Below, one piece after another: positions 24,412 to 32,494 of a DNA stretch of 64,000 nt. The stretch spans positions 310,001-374,000 of the forward strand of contig NZ_FOVG01000003.1 of assembly GCF_900115075.1 (NCBI RefSeq). Reading direction: 5' to 3'. This DNA is from Candidatus Pantoea varia (GTDB lineage Bacteria; Pseudomonadota; Gammaproteobacteria; Enterobacterales; Enterobacteriaceae). The position numbers were made by a program, and so were the translations under genes. The notes below the pieces were generated by a model. It was not told where the DNA came from, did no database searches, and worked only from the letters and a program-made list of their open reading frames with translations. Numbering within the stretch: the stretch's first letter is position 1; each line of letters begins with the position of its first letter.

Positions 24412-25293
24412 TCAGTTCCAGTATTCATATTTCGCCGTCATTACGGCGTTATGTTTGTTCACATACTGTTTACCTGTACGATCAGTGGGAGTGATCGTGA
24501 TATCCATATTGGCGCGAATGCATTCTCTATGTGAGTTCCACTCCTCGCAGGTGACCAGGGTTTTTTCGATGGTGAAATAGGTCTGGGTCTTGCTCATGGT
24601 CAACTCACGGCCCTCGTTATCATAGCCAGACTCTTCAATTGTTGATGGTGATTGAGTTTTGATCAGCCGCTGATTAACATCATAACTATATACAACCGTA
24701 TTATTATCTATCGCCATACTTCCTTTGCTTGTTGCGCTTGCCAATAGTCCTGATGAATTGAAGCCGTAGTCGATTGTGCTCACTGCGGTTTTGTCTTTAT
24801 CTTCCGGTTGTGTGGCCGCGATAACCGAACGACTCACCGCGCGGCTAATAATTCCTTTATCGTTAAGCTGGTAGATTCCCTCAAGTGTCTGCCGATATAC
24901 CTGAGTGGTTTTCTGACTGTTTTTATCGGCTATGATCCCTTTTGAGTCCAGCTGGATGTGCCAGCCAAATTCCGTTTTATTCAACTGGCTTTCAGAGGTT
25001 GCCGTGAAAACAGTCTTCTGCCCTGTGGAGGTTTTGACTTCCTCCATACGGCCGTCAATTAGCTCACCACATTGACTAAAGTTGCTTTGAATCGATGTGC
25101 GGAGATACTCATCAGGACTATTAATAGTGATTAATATAGATTTGGGAATTCCAGTTCTTGTCTGTTGGCTACTAAGGATGAAGTTGTTTAGTTTGTTCTT
25201 AGCTAAGATTTCCGCTGTGCATTGTGCTGCATAAGTCTGAAATGTGCAGAGGGATAAGAGAGTAATAAATAATTTTTTATTATTGAATGACAT
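24412..25293 (-). CDS. Exported protein of unknown function
   Basis: 293 residues. A signal peptide (KKLFITLLSLCTFQTYAAQC, cleavage likely after YAA) precedes a soluble domain. Repeated short blocks such as TLEGIYQLNDKGIISRAVSR, YGFNSSGLLASATSKGSMAI and YSYDVNQRLIKTQS, ESGYDNEGRELTMSK resemble the YD/Rhs-type beta repeats that wrap toxins or form fibres, though too few and too divergent to assign. Four Cys (QC, QCGEL, VTCEEW, HRECI) suggest disulfides. It is AT-rich and convergent with the lipoprotein pair at 23.2-24.1 kb, so the three may form one acquired unit. Confidence 0.65.
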   Translation of the reverse strand: MSFNNKKLFITLLSLCTFQTYAAQCTAEILAKNKLNNFILSSQQTRTGIPKSILITINSPDEYLRTSIQSNFSQCGELIDGRMEEVKTSTGQKTVFTATSESQLNKTEFGWHIQLDSKGIIADKNSQKTTQVYRQTLEGIYQLNDKGIISRAVSRSVIAATQPEDKDKTAVSTIDYGFNSSGLLASATSKGSMAIDNNTVVYSYDVNQRLIKTQSPSTIEESGYDNEGRELTMSKTQTYFTIEKTLVTCEEWNSHRECIRANMDITITPTDRTGKQYVNKHNAVMTAKYEYWN

Positions 25294-25937
25294 TATTTGT
25301 TGTCCTCATGTTCTGGGCGGGCTTTAAACATAACATAATGTGGAAGCCGGTATGATCCTTGGTCGGGATATTATGTTTAGCAGAGTGAAGAGACTCAGGC
25401 GTCATCAGTTAAACGTCCACTCTTCGCTCATAGCTGACCCTCATCTTTTACTACCCTAAGCACCTGGAAATCATCTTCTCAGGGTGGCATCACATTCAAC
25501 GACTCATCGAGCCCCCTTCCGACTTAAAAACGGTTGATGACGATACAGGCATTTTCTCGATATGACAGGCAGTCTGCTGTCTGACCGCATAACGAACCTG
25601 GTAATGCCCTTCAGGGCAGCAGACTTTGCGGCAAGTTATTGAAACAGCGGCATAAACCTTGTAAGCAACCCAGACATGAGAAGTGCCCGATAAATCGCGT
25701 TCAATCAGCTAACTAAAAACGCTATATCTTAGTTTTTATAACGCTATTTTTTGCTTTCCGCCTCAGATAACGCTGACTTTTCCCGACTTCCCCACCAGAT
25801 CGCCAAAAAGCTGCTAAACCTAAAGGCAGAGATACGCGCGTAAAGATTAGGGTTATCACGATTTTCCCCGATTTAACTCCCGTCAGAAAAATACCAATAA
25901 AAATCATCTTTTAGCCCACAACAATGGGAAGCAGACA
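25294..25937. other. Long intergenic region before the Mo-hydroxylase operon
   Basis: About 640 nt. It holds one type B hairpin (25416-25437) and, near 25711-25750, AACTAAAAA...TTAGTTTTT inverted arms with repeated CGCTAT that could be a terminator or operator. No credible gene on either strand. The promoter of the operon starting at 25938 must lie in its last part. Confidence 0.45.
25416..25437. repeat. Dispersed hairpin repeat, type B, degenerate
   Basis: TCCACTCTTCGCTCATAGC plus TGA: the same loop (TTCGCTCAT) as the type B unit at 24203, with altered stem bases. No type A unit follows. Confidence 0.5.
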
Positions 25938-26426
25938 ATGTCGGAAAAAATATCGCTAACAATGCAGGTTAATGGGCAGTCGCAGCAGATGCAGGTCGAT
26001 CCGCGTGTCACGCTGCTCGACGCGCTGCGCGAACATCTGAACCTGACCGGCACCAAAAAAGGGTGCGATCAGGGGCAGTGTGGTGCCTGTACGGTGCTGA
26101 TTAATGGTCAGCGGGTGCTGAGTTGCCTGACGCTGGCGGCGCAGGCGGACGGCGCGGAAGTCACCAGCATTGAAGGGCTGGCCTCCACCGAGGGCGAACT
26201 GCACCCGGTGCAGCGCTGCTTTATGGAAAATGATGCCTTCCAGTGTGGCTACTGCACACCGGGTCAGATTATGTCCGCCGTCGCCTGCATCAAAGAGGGC
26301 CACGCCGGTTCGGACGATGAGATCCGTGAATACATGAGCGGCAACCTCTGCCGTTGCGGAGCTTATCCGCACATCGTCGATGCGATTAAACAGGCCGCTG
26401 CAGAGATGGCGAAGGAGTCCGCATGA
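25938..26426 (+). CDS. 2Fe-2S subunit of a molybdenum hydroxylase, PaoA-like
   Basis: 162 residues of the xanthine-oxidase-family iron-sulfur subunit. The plant-type 2Fe-2S ligands are C43, C48, C51 and C63 (GCDQGQCGACTVLI...LSCL); the second, helical cluster is bound by C103, C106, C138 and C140 (QCGYC...LCRC). It passes electrons from the Mo site to FAD. It resembles E. coli PaoA but lacks the long Tat signal found there, so this enzyme is probably cytoplasmic. It is first of five genes linked by 4-nt overlaps. Confidence 0.92.
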   Translation: MSEKISLTMQVNGQSQQMQVDPRVTLLDALREHLNLTGTKKGCDQGQCGACTVLINGQRVLSCLTLAAQADGAEVTSIEGLASTEGELHPVQRCFMENDAFQCGYCTPGQIMSAVACIKEGHAGSDDEIREYMSGNLCRCGAYPHIVDAIKQAAAEMAKESA

Positions 26427-27415
26427 ATGAATTCAGCTGGAAAGTCGCGCAGTCTCCTCGTGAAGCCGCATCCCTGAAACAGCAGTCAGGCAGCCAGCTG
26501 CTGGCAGGCGGCACCACGCAGCTCGATTTGATGAAGTGTGGCGTTTTCACGCCACCGCAGTTAATCGGTATCAGCGGATTAACAGAGCTTAAAAATCTGC
26601 AGTTTGATGACGATAAAATCACGGCCGGCGCGCTGGTCACCATGAGTCAGTTGGCGGATCATCCCGACTGCCAGCTGAGTGCGCCCGCTATTTATGGCAG
26701 CCTGTGGCAGGCCGCGTCGCCGCAGATTCGTAATATGGCGTCGCTGGGCGGTAATTTACGTCAGCGCACCCGTTGTGCCTATTACCGCGATCCGGCGACT
26801 TTTACCGCCTGCAACAAACGCAATCCGGGTTCCGGCTGTGCCGCCCTGGATGGCGTCAACAGCAACCATGCCATTCTGGGTGCCAGCGACAGCTGCATCG
26901 CGGTCTATCCCGGCGATCTGGCGGTCGCGCTGGTGGCTTTTGACGCTATCGTGGTCCTGCAAAATCAGCAGGGCGAAACCCGCCGCATCGCGATTGATGA
27001 TTTCTTCCTGCTGCCGGGTAACACGCCAGACCGTGAGCACGATTTGCGCGATGACGAAATCATTATGGCCATTGAAGTGCCGCAAACCGACGCTCTCCGG
27101 CACTCTCACTACCTCAAAGTCCGCGACCGCAGCTCCTATGAGTTTGCTGCAGCCAGCGCGGCGGCAGGCTTCACGCTGGAGAACGGTGTGATGCGTCAGG
27201 TGCATATCGCCCTGGGCGGCGTCGCGACCAAACCCTGGCGGGTAAAATCAGTGGAGCAGGCGCTGGAAGGCCAGCCGTTTAATGAAGAAACGGTGTTCCA
27301 GGCAGCAGAACTGATTACCCAGGAAACGCAGGCGCTGACCCACAACGCCTATAAAGTAAAACTGGCGCCGCGTGTGATTGCACGCGCGCTGATGGCAGCA
27401 GGAGAAACCGCATGA
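26423..27415 (+). CDS. FAD subunit of a molybdenum hydroxylase, PaoB-like
   Basis: 330 residues. FAD-binding blocks are LLAGGTTQLDLMK (residues about 26-38) and NMASLGGNLRQRTRC (about 104-118). Four Cys in an inserted loop (C118, C130, C139, C158: TRCAYYRDP, TACNKRNPGSGC, SDSC) match the positions that hold an extra 4Fe-4S cluster in E. coli PaoB. It transfers electrons to the final acceptor. Overlaps both neighbours by 4 nt. Confidence 0.92.
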   Translation: MNEFSWKVAQSPREAASLKQQSGSQLLAGGTTQLDLMKCGVFTPPQLIGISGLTELKNLQFDDDKITAGALVTMSQLADHPDCQLSAPAIYGSLWQAASPQIRNMASLGGNLRQRTRCAYYRDPATFTACNKRNPGSGCAALDGVNSNHAILGASDSCIAVYPGDLAVALVAFDAIVVLQNQQGETRRIAIDDFFLLPGNTPDREHDLRDDEIIMAIEVPQTDALRHSHYLKVRDRSSYEFAAASAAAGFTLENGVMRQVHIALGGVATKPWRVKSVEQALEGQPFNEETVFQAAELITQETQALTHNAYKVKLAPRVIARALMAAGETA

Positions 27416-29721
27416 GTGACGTAAACGACAAAGCGCGTCCGGATTTAGTCAACGCGGGCTCAGCGGCAGAAAAACCCATTGAAGGACTGGGCGCCCCACG
27501 CTCGCGTGGCGACGGCAAAGTGAAAGTCACCGGTGAAGCGCGTTATGCGGTCGAACATCAGCCAGAAAATCCGCTCTATGGCGTGGTGATCCAGTCTACC
27601 GTCGCCAGCGGTCGTATCAGCCGGATGTCGACGGAAAAGGCGCAGCAGGCGTCGGGTGTACTGGCGGTCTATACCCACCTGAACACGTTAAAGATCAACA
27701 AACCCACCGCGATTGCCGACGGCGGCGCGGCGCAGTCAACCTACACCCCGATTCAGGACGATGTGATTATTCACAATGGCCAGAACATCGGTCTGGTGGT
27801 GGCGGAGACGTTTGAGCAGGCGACCTATGCCGCTTCGCTGGTGGAAATTGAGTATGAAACCTCACCCGCGCTGATTTTTGCTACCGATGAGGGCGTCGAG
27901 CCGAAACCGGTCTCGAAACAGGATATCGATATGGGCGATGCGCAGGCGGCGATGCAGCAGGCCGAGGTGCGTCTGAGTCAGCGCTACACCACGCCGCGCG
28001 AATACAACATGCCGATGGAACCGCACGCCTGTGTGGCGCAGTGGCAGGATGGACGCATTACCGTCTGGGAGCCGAGCCAGTGGGTAGCGGGCGCGCAGGT
28101 GGAAATCGCCGAATGGATGGGCATTGAAGTTGAGGACGTGCGCATCATCTCGCCTTATGTCGGCGGCGGATTTGGTTCAAAGCCGGTGCCTTACACCCAC
28201 GTCGCGCTGGCGAGTGTGGCGTCGCGGGCGCTTAACCGCCCGATCAAGGTGTCGCTGACTCGTCCGCAGACCTTTACCGGCCTCGGCGGACGTGCCGCCA
28301 CCTCGCAGCAGCTGGAGCTGGGCGCATCCCGTGACGGAAAAATCCAGGCGATTATTCAGCGCAGCTTCAGTGAAACGTCACTCATTGACGTGTTCGCCGA
28401 GAACTGCAGCAAAGTCACCGCCCGCATGTATGCGGTGGAGAATGTCTCCGCTCAGCATCAGATCAGGCCGATCAACACCGTCACGCCAGGCTGGATGCGT
28501 GCGCCAGGCGAAAACCCCAGCGCCTTTGGGCTGGAAGTCGCGATGGATGAGATGGCTTATGCCCTGAACATCGATCCGCTGGAGCTGCGTCTGCGCAACT
28601 GGGCAGATAAAGATTATCAGCTCGATCTGCCGTGGAGTTCACGCCGACTGAAAGAAGCCTATCAGAAAGGCGCGGAAGCCTTTGGCTGGGACCAGCGGAT
28701 CATGACGCCGCGATCGATGCGCGAAGGACGAGAGCTGATCGGCTGGGGCATGGCCTCCGGTACCTATCCGGTCAACAAGCTGCCGGCTGAGGCGAAAATC
28801 ATCCTGACGACGCAGGGGACGTTTGTGGTGCAGTGCGGCGGTGCGGATATCGGCACCGGAACCTATACCATTCTGGCGCAGACCGCTGCCGACATTCTGG
28901 GCGTTGCCTCCACCACCATTGAGGTTCAGTTGGGTGATACTGAGTTGCCGCGTGCGGGCGTAGCGGGCGGTTCGCAGCTGGCGGGCAATGTAACCGCCGC
29001 AGTGGATGACACCGCTAAACGTATGCGCGAACAGCTGCTGAAGCTGGCCAGTGAGCTGCCACAGTCACCACTGGAGGGAACTCCCGTATCTCAGCTCACG
29101 CTGAAAGGCGACGGGGTGCAGCATACTCAGCGCAGCAATCTGGCCGTGTCATTCGCGCAGCTGGCGAGCCTGGCACCGTCGGAGAGTCTGACGGTGAAAG
29201 GCGGAACCTTCCCGGACGATATGTCAGAAAGTGAGCGCGACAAGATGGTGCGCAACCTCAATGACGGGACCCGTCCTGAAAAATTCTCAGCCCACAGCTG
29301 GAGTGCGCATTTTGTTGAAGTGCGTGTCGATGAAGATTTCGGCACGATTCGGGTAAAAAGGATGGTGGCGGCGCTCGACAGCGGTCGTCTCTACAATCCT
29401 AAACTGGCGCGCAGTCAGTGGATTGGCGGCATGATCATGGGTGTCGGTCAGGCGCTGATGGAAGAGGGTATTATCGATCCGCGTAACGGTCGGGTGATCA
29501 ACAATAACCTGGCAGACTATCTGGTGCCGGTTAACGGCGATATTCCTGACATTACCACCATCAACGTTGGCGAGCCGGATTTTGAGGCGACCACGATGGG
29601 CGGTAAACCCGTGGGTGAACTGGGTATTGTCGGGGTGGCGGCAGCGATCAGTAATGCGGTGTTTCATGCCACCGGCAAGCGTGTACGCGACCTGCCAATT
29701 ACGCTCGACAAGATTATCTGA
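27412..29721 (+). CDS. Molybdopterin catalytic subunit, PaoC-like aldehyde oxidoreductase
   Basis: 769 residues of the xanthine-dehydrogenase large-subunit family. Mo-cofactor contacts include VGGGFGSKPVP, GWMRAPGENPS, QCGGADIGTGTYT and AGVAGGSQLAGN; the catalytic base is E736 in GKPVGELGIVG. The overall pattern is that of PaoC/YagR, which oxidises aromatic and aliphatic aldehydes with MCD cofactor. The substrate cannot be proven from sequence, but the PaoC resemblance favours aldehyde detoxification over xanthine. It follows the FAD gene with a 4-nt overlap; the MocA-like gene starts 95 nt later. Confidence 0.92.
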   Translation: MSDVNDKARPDLVNAGSAAEKPIEGLGAPRSRGDGKVKVTGEARYAVEHQPENPLYGVVIQSTVASGRISRMSTEKAQQASGVLAVYTHLNTLKINKPTAIADGGAAQSTYTPIQDDVIIHNGQNIGLVVAETFEQATYAASLVEIEYETSPALIFATDEGVEPKPVSKQDIDMGDAQAAMQQAEVRLSQRYTTPREYNMPMEPHACVAQWQDGRITVWEPSQWVAGAQVEIAEWMGIEVEDVRIISPYVGGGFGSKPVPYTHVALASVASRALNRPIKVSLTRPQTFTGLGGRAATSQQLELGASRDGKIQAIIQRSFSETSLIDVFAENCSKVTARMYAVENVSAQHQIRPINTVTPGWMRAPGENPSAFGLEVAMDEMAYALNIDPLELRLRNWADKDYQLDLPWSSRRLKEAYQKGAEAFGWDQRIMTPRSMREGRELIGWGMASGTYPVNKLPAEAKIILTTQGTFVVQCGGADIGTGTYTILAQTAADILGVASTTIEVQLGDTELPRAGVAGGSQLAGNVTAAVDDTAKRMREQLLKLASELPQSPLEGTPVSQLTLKGDGVQHTQRSNLAVSFAQLASLAPSESLTVKGGTFPDDMSESERDKMVRNLNDGTRPEKFSAHSWSAHFVEVRVDEDFGTIRVKRMVAALDSGRLYNPKLARSQWIGGMIMGVGQALMEEGIIDPRNGRVINNNLADYLVPVNGDIPDITTINVGEPDFEATTMGGKPVGELGIVGVAAAISNAVFHATGKRVRDLPITLDKII

Positions 29722-29816
29722 GCCGGTTCCTGACCTGCTGACAGCAGGTCTGATTGTCGTTTTGCGGGCGTGGGCTGGAGCCTGCGCCCGTTTTGCACAC
29801 TGAGCGGAGAAAGAGA

Positions 29817-30383
29817 GTGAAGATAGCGTTGGTCGTACTGGCCGCCGGGCTGAGTCGCCGTTTTCGGCAGCAGGCAGGCGAGCATAAGCTGCTGGCTGAT
29901 CTGGAGGGCAAACCGGTGCTGCAACACACACTGGAGCAGGCCGCTGCCAGCGGGCTTGACCTGTTCGTGGTGACGCGTCCCGAGGCATCAGCAATCCACA
30001 AGCTCTGCACGCAGGCGAATTTAGTGCTCTGCGACAGCGGCGGGCTGGGCGAATCGATCGCAGCGGGAGTCCATGCCAGCCGCGACTATGACGGCTGGCT
30101 GATTGCGCTGGGCGATATGCCTTTCGTGACGCCTGAAAGTTATCGCGCCGTCAGCGCCGCGCTGGCGGATGCGCCGATCGTCAGGCCCTGGATTGATGGC
30201 AGGCCAGGCCATCCGGTGGGCTTTCAGCGGCAATACTATCCGATGCTGAACGCGTTACAGGGCGATGCCGGGCCGCAGGCGGCGGTGAAGTCACTGGCCA
30301 TCCGGCTACCGCTTTACGATCGCGGCTGCCTGTGTGATATCGATCTCCCCGCCGATCTCCAGTTAATAAAGGAATTTTCATGA
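29817..30383 (+). CDS. MocA-like molybdenum cofactor cytidylyltransferase
   Basis: 188 residues from GTG 29817 with GGAGA upstream; the longer frame from 29754 is not needed and lacks a ribosome site. The nucleotidyl-transferase motifs are VVLAAGLSRRFRQ (residues 6-18) with K26 in HKLLADLEGKPVL, and LGDMPFV. The family attaches CMP (or GMP) to molybdopterin. In this operon it would make the MCD form used by PaoC-like enzymes, so it adds a step that E. coli encodes elsewhere (mocA). It overlaps the next gene by 4 nt. Confidence 0.87.
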   Translation: MKIALVVLAAGLSRRFRQQAGEHKLLADLEGKPVLQHTLEQAAASGLDLFVVTRPEASAIHKLCTQANLVLCDSGGLGESIAAGVHASRDYDGWLIALGDMPFVTPESYRAVSAALADAPIVRPWIDGRPGHPVGFQRQYYPMLNALQGDAGPQAAVKSLAIRLPLYDRGCLCDIDLPADLQLIKEFS

Positions 30384-31363
30384 TAACGCTGGATCAACGC
30401 GTAATTAATGCGGCACTAAGCAGTTGCCAGGCGGGCCAGCAGGTCTGGCTGTGCACGGTACTCCGCACCTATGGCTCTTCGCCGCGCGCGCCGGGTACGC
30501 TGATGACGGTTAACGAAATCGGAGCGTACTGCGGCTCGCTGTCGGGCGGCTGCATTGAAGAGGATTTTCTGGCGCAGCTGGCGGCGGGTGCCTATCGCGC
30601 CAGCAGTCAGCGGGTGCGATACGGTGAGGGCGGAATGCGTCCTGACGTTAATTTGCCGTGCGGCGGCAGCCTGGAGATCGTCATTGAGTTTCTGCCGCCT
30701 GATGACGCCACGCTGGCGCTGCTGACGGCGATGCAGCGCGCGCTGAGTGGACAACAGCCGATGGTGAAAGTGATACGGCCCGGCGAACGTGCGCAGTGGG
30801 AAGTGATCGCCGCCGATCGCGCACTGCCTGCGCTGGATCACAGCGAGGAGCAGATGTTACTGCCGGTCGGCGCGATACCGGAACTGCTCATCGCGGGCTA
30901 CTCCAGCGTAGCGTATGAGTGCATCCGGCTCGGGCAGATCCTCGGTTTTCATGTGCGGGTCTGTGAACACCGCCCGGAGATGCTGACGGAACTGGAGAGC
31001 CACTTCAGCGGCGCAGATAACGTGACGCTGGTGTCACAGCATCCGGCGCGCTGGCTGGAGCTGAACGGTGCGCACGCTGCGGTGGCGATTGTGGCATTAA
31101 CCCACGACCCGCGCATTGATGACCTGACGATGATGGAGGCGATTGCCACACCCGCGTTCTATATCGGCATCATGGGTTCGGTAAAAAACAGCGAGAAAAG
31201 ACGGGCGCGACTGCAACAGATCGCGGGTATGGATCGTGCCGAACTGGACCGTATCCATGCGCCCATTGGTCTGCCCATCGGCAGCAAAACGCCGGCGGAG
31301 ATTGCGCTCTCTGTCATGGCCGATATCGTCCGGGTGAAAAATCGCGGGCAGTCAGCCGCCTGA
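30380..31363 (+). CDS. XdhC/PaoD-like Mo-cofactor insertion chaperone
   Basis: 327 residues. The N-terminal XdhC/CoxI domain contains LCTVLRTYGSSPRAPGTLM and GSLSGGCIEEDFL; the C-terminal Rossmann part has LLIAGYSSVAYECIRLGQ, HDPRIDDLTMMEAI and IGIMGSVKNSEKRRARL, and ends with GLPIGSKTPAEIALSVMADI. Proteins like this (PaoD, XdhC) bind the cytosine or sulfurated cofactor and place it in the apoenzyme. Last gene of the operon; its last 12 nt overlap the convergent siderophore-binding gene. Confidence 0.9.
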   Translation: MITLDQRVINAALSSCQAGQQVWLCTVLRTYGSSPRAPGTLMTVNEIGAYCGSLSGGCIEEDFLAQLAAGAYRASSQRVRYGEGGMRPDVNLPCGGSLEIVIEFLPPDDATLALLTAMQRALSGQQPMVKVIRPGERAQWEVIAADRALPALDHSEEQMLLPVGAIPELLIAGYSSVAYECIRLGQILGFHVRVCEHRPEMLTELESHFSGADNVTLVSQHPARWLELNGAHAAVAIVALTHDPRIDDLTMMEAIATPAFYIGIMGSVKNSEKRRARLQQIAGMDRAELDRIHAPIGLPIGSKTPAEIALSVMADIVRVKNRGQSAA

Positions 31364-32494
31364 TGCTGGCTTTGCCTCCGGAGCCAGCCGATAGAGGTAG
31401 CTGCCCGAATAGGGGATCGGCAGGAAATTACGAAACAGCTGCTGCAATGTCTGCTCAGGATCAACGTCGCGGAACAGTTGTGGATAGAGCGTGGTAGCAA
31501 AGAATTCGGTCGCTACGACGTGCCACGGACTGAGATAAAAATTGTGCCAGATAGCGCCGGCATGACCGTCGTGCAGCGCGGTGAGCTGCTTCAGCGCATT
31601 CTGCTGACCGGTCAGCGCCAGCAGGCTTTGCCGGGTTTGTGCCGGGGTGACGGCGGGGCCGACCTTCAGCGCGCCCGCTTCATCAGCGCTGCCGGTGCCG
31701 GTGGCAAAGTAGTAATCCGGCTGGGCCGCAATCACACTTTCCTCGCTCAGCCGCCCGAACACGCCTTTGATCTGCTGGCTGGCAATGTTATTGCCACCAG
31801 CAAACTTCAGCAGCTCACCCAGATTGCCATTCACCGACGTCACGCAGCATTCACTGCGCCGCCCGAGATGCAGTTGTAACAGCACAGACGGTTTCGGGCC
31901 GTGGTAATCCGCCAGACGACTCGCAATGCGCTGCATGTGGCTGCGGTAAAAGCGATTAAAGTCAGCGGCCCGCTGGGGCTGGTTCAGTACCTCGCCCAGC
32001 AGCGTGATGCTGCGTTCGGTGTTTTTCAGCAGTTCAACTCGCAGATCGATCTTCACCACCGGAATATTCGCCGCCGCAAGCACCTTCTCCAGAATGGCGC
32101 CATTTTCACTGCCGCGCGCCAGCTGCGGCAGGATCACCACGTCAGGCTTGAGCGCGATTACCTGTTCGGGATTCATGTCATTGACACCATCCAGACCCAG
32201 TACCGGAATTTGCTCCATCTGTGGAAACTGGCGGGCAAAAATCTGCCAGGTCTGAGGATCATACTTTTTCAGATCCTGCGGCCAGCCAGCGATGTGTTGC
32301 AGCGGGTTGCCTGGCGTCAGGAGCGCAACGCTGTAAAGCATCCGGCTTTCACCCAGCACAATACGCTGCGGATGATCGGGGATTCTCACCTCTCGACCGG
32401 TGATGTCGGTCACCTTGCGGGCATGTGCGCCCGCACTGACCAGCATCACGCTGAGCAAAAGCAGCGCAGAACGTAGCGATTTAAAATTCAACAC
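31352..32494 (-). CDS. Siderophore-type ABC substrate-binding protein
   Basis: 380 residues. A signal peptide (LRSALLLLSVMLVSAGAHA) is followed by a BtuF/FhuD-type two-lobe fold: VTDITGREVRIPDHPQRIVLGES, the long bridging helix around LKNTERSITLLGEV, and LKFAGGNNIAS. It would bind a ferric siderophore or other chelate. It starts inside the end of the TonB receptor gene (14-nt overlap), so the two are co-expressed. No permease or ATPase genes for it are in the window, unless they lie elsewhere. Confidence 0.87.
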   Translation of the reverse strand: MLNFKSLRSALLLLSVMLVSAGAHARKVTDITGREVRIPDHPQRIVLGESRMLYSVALLTPGNPLQHIAGWPQDLKKYDPQTWQIFARQFPQMEQIPVLGLDGVNDMNPEQVIALKPDVVILPQLARGSENGAILEKVLAAANIPVVKIDLRVELLKNTERSITLLGEVLNQPQRAADFNRFYRSHMQRIASRLADYHGPKPSVLLQLHLGRRSECCVTSVNGNLGELLKFAGGNNIASQQIKGVFGRLSEESVIAAQPDYYFATGTGSADEAGALKVGPAVTPAQTRQSLLALTGQQNALKQLTALHDGHAGAIWHNFYLSPWHVVATEFFATTLYPQLFRDVDPEQTLQQLFRNFLPIPYSGSYLYRLAPEAKPASGG

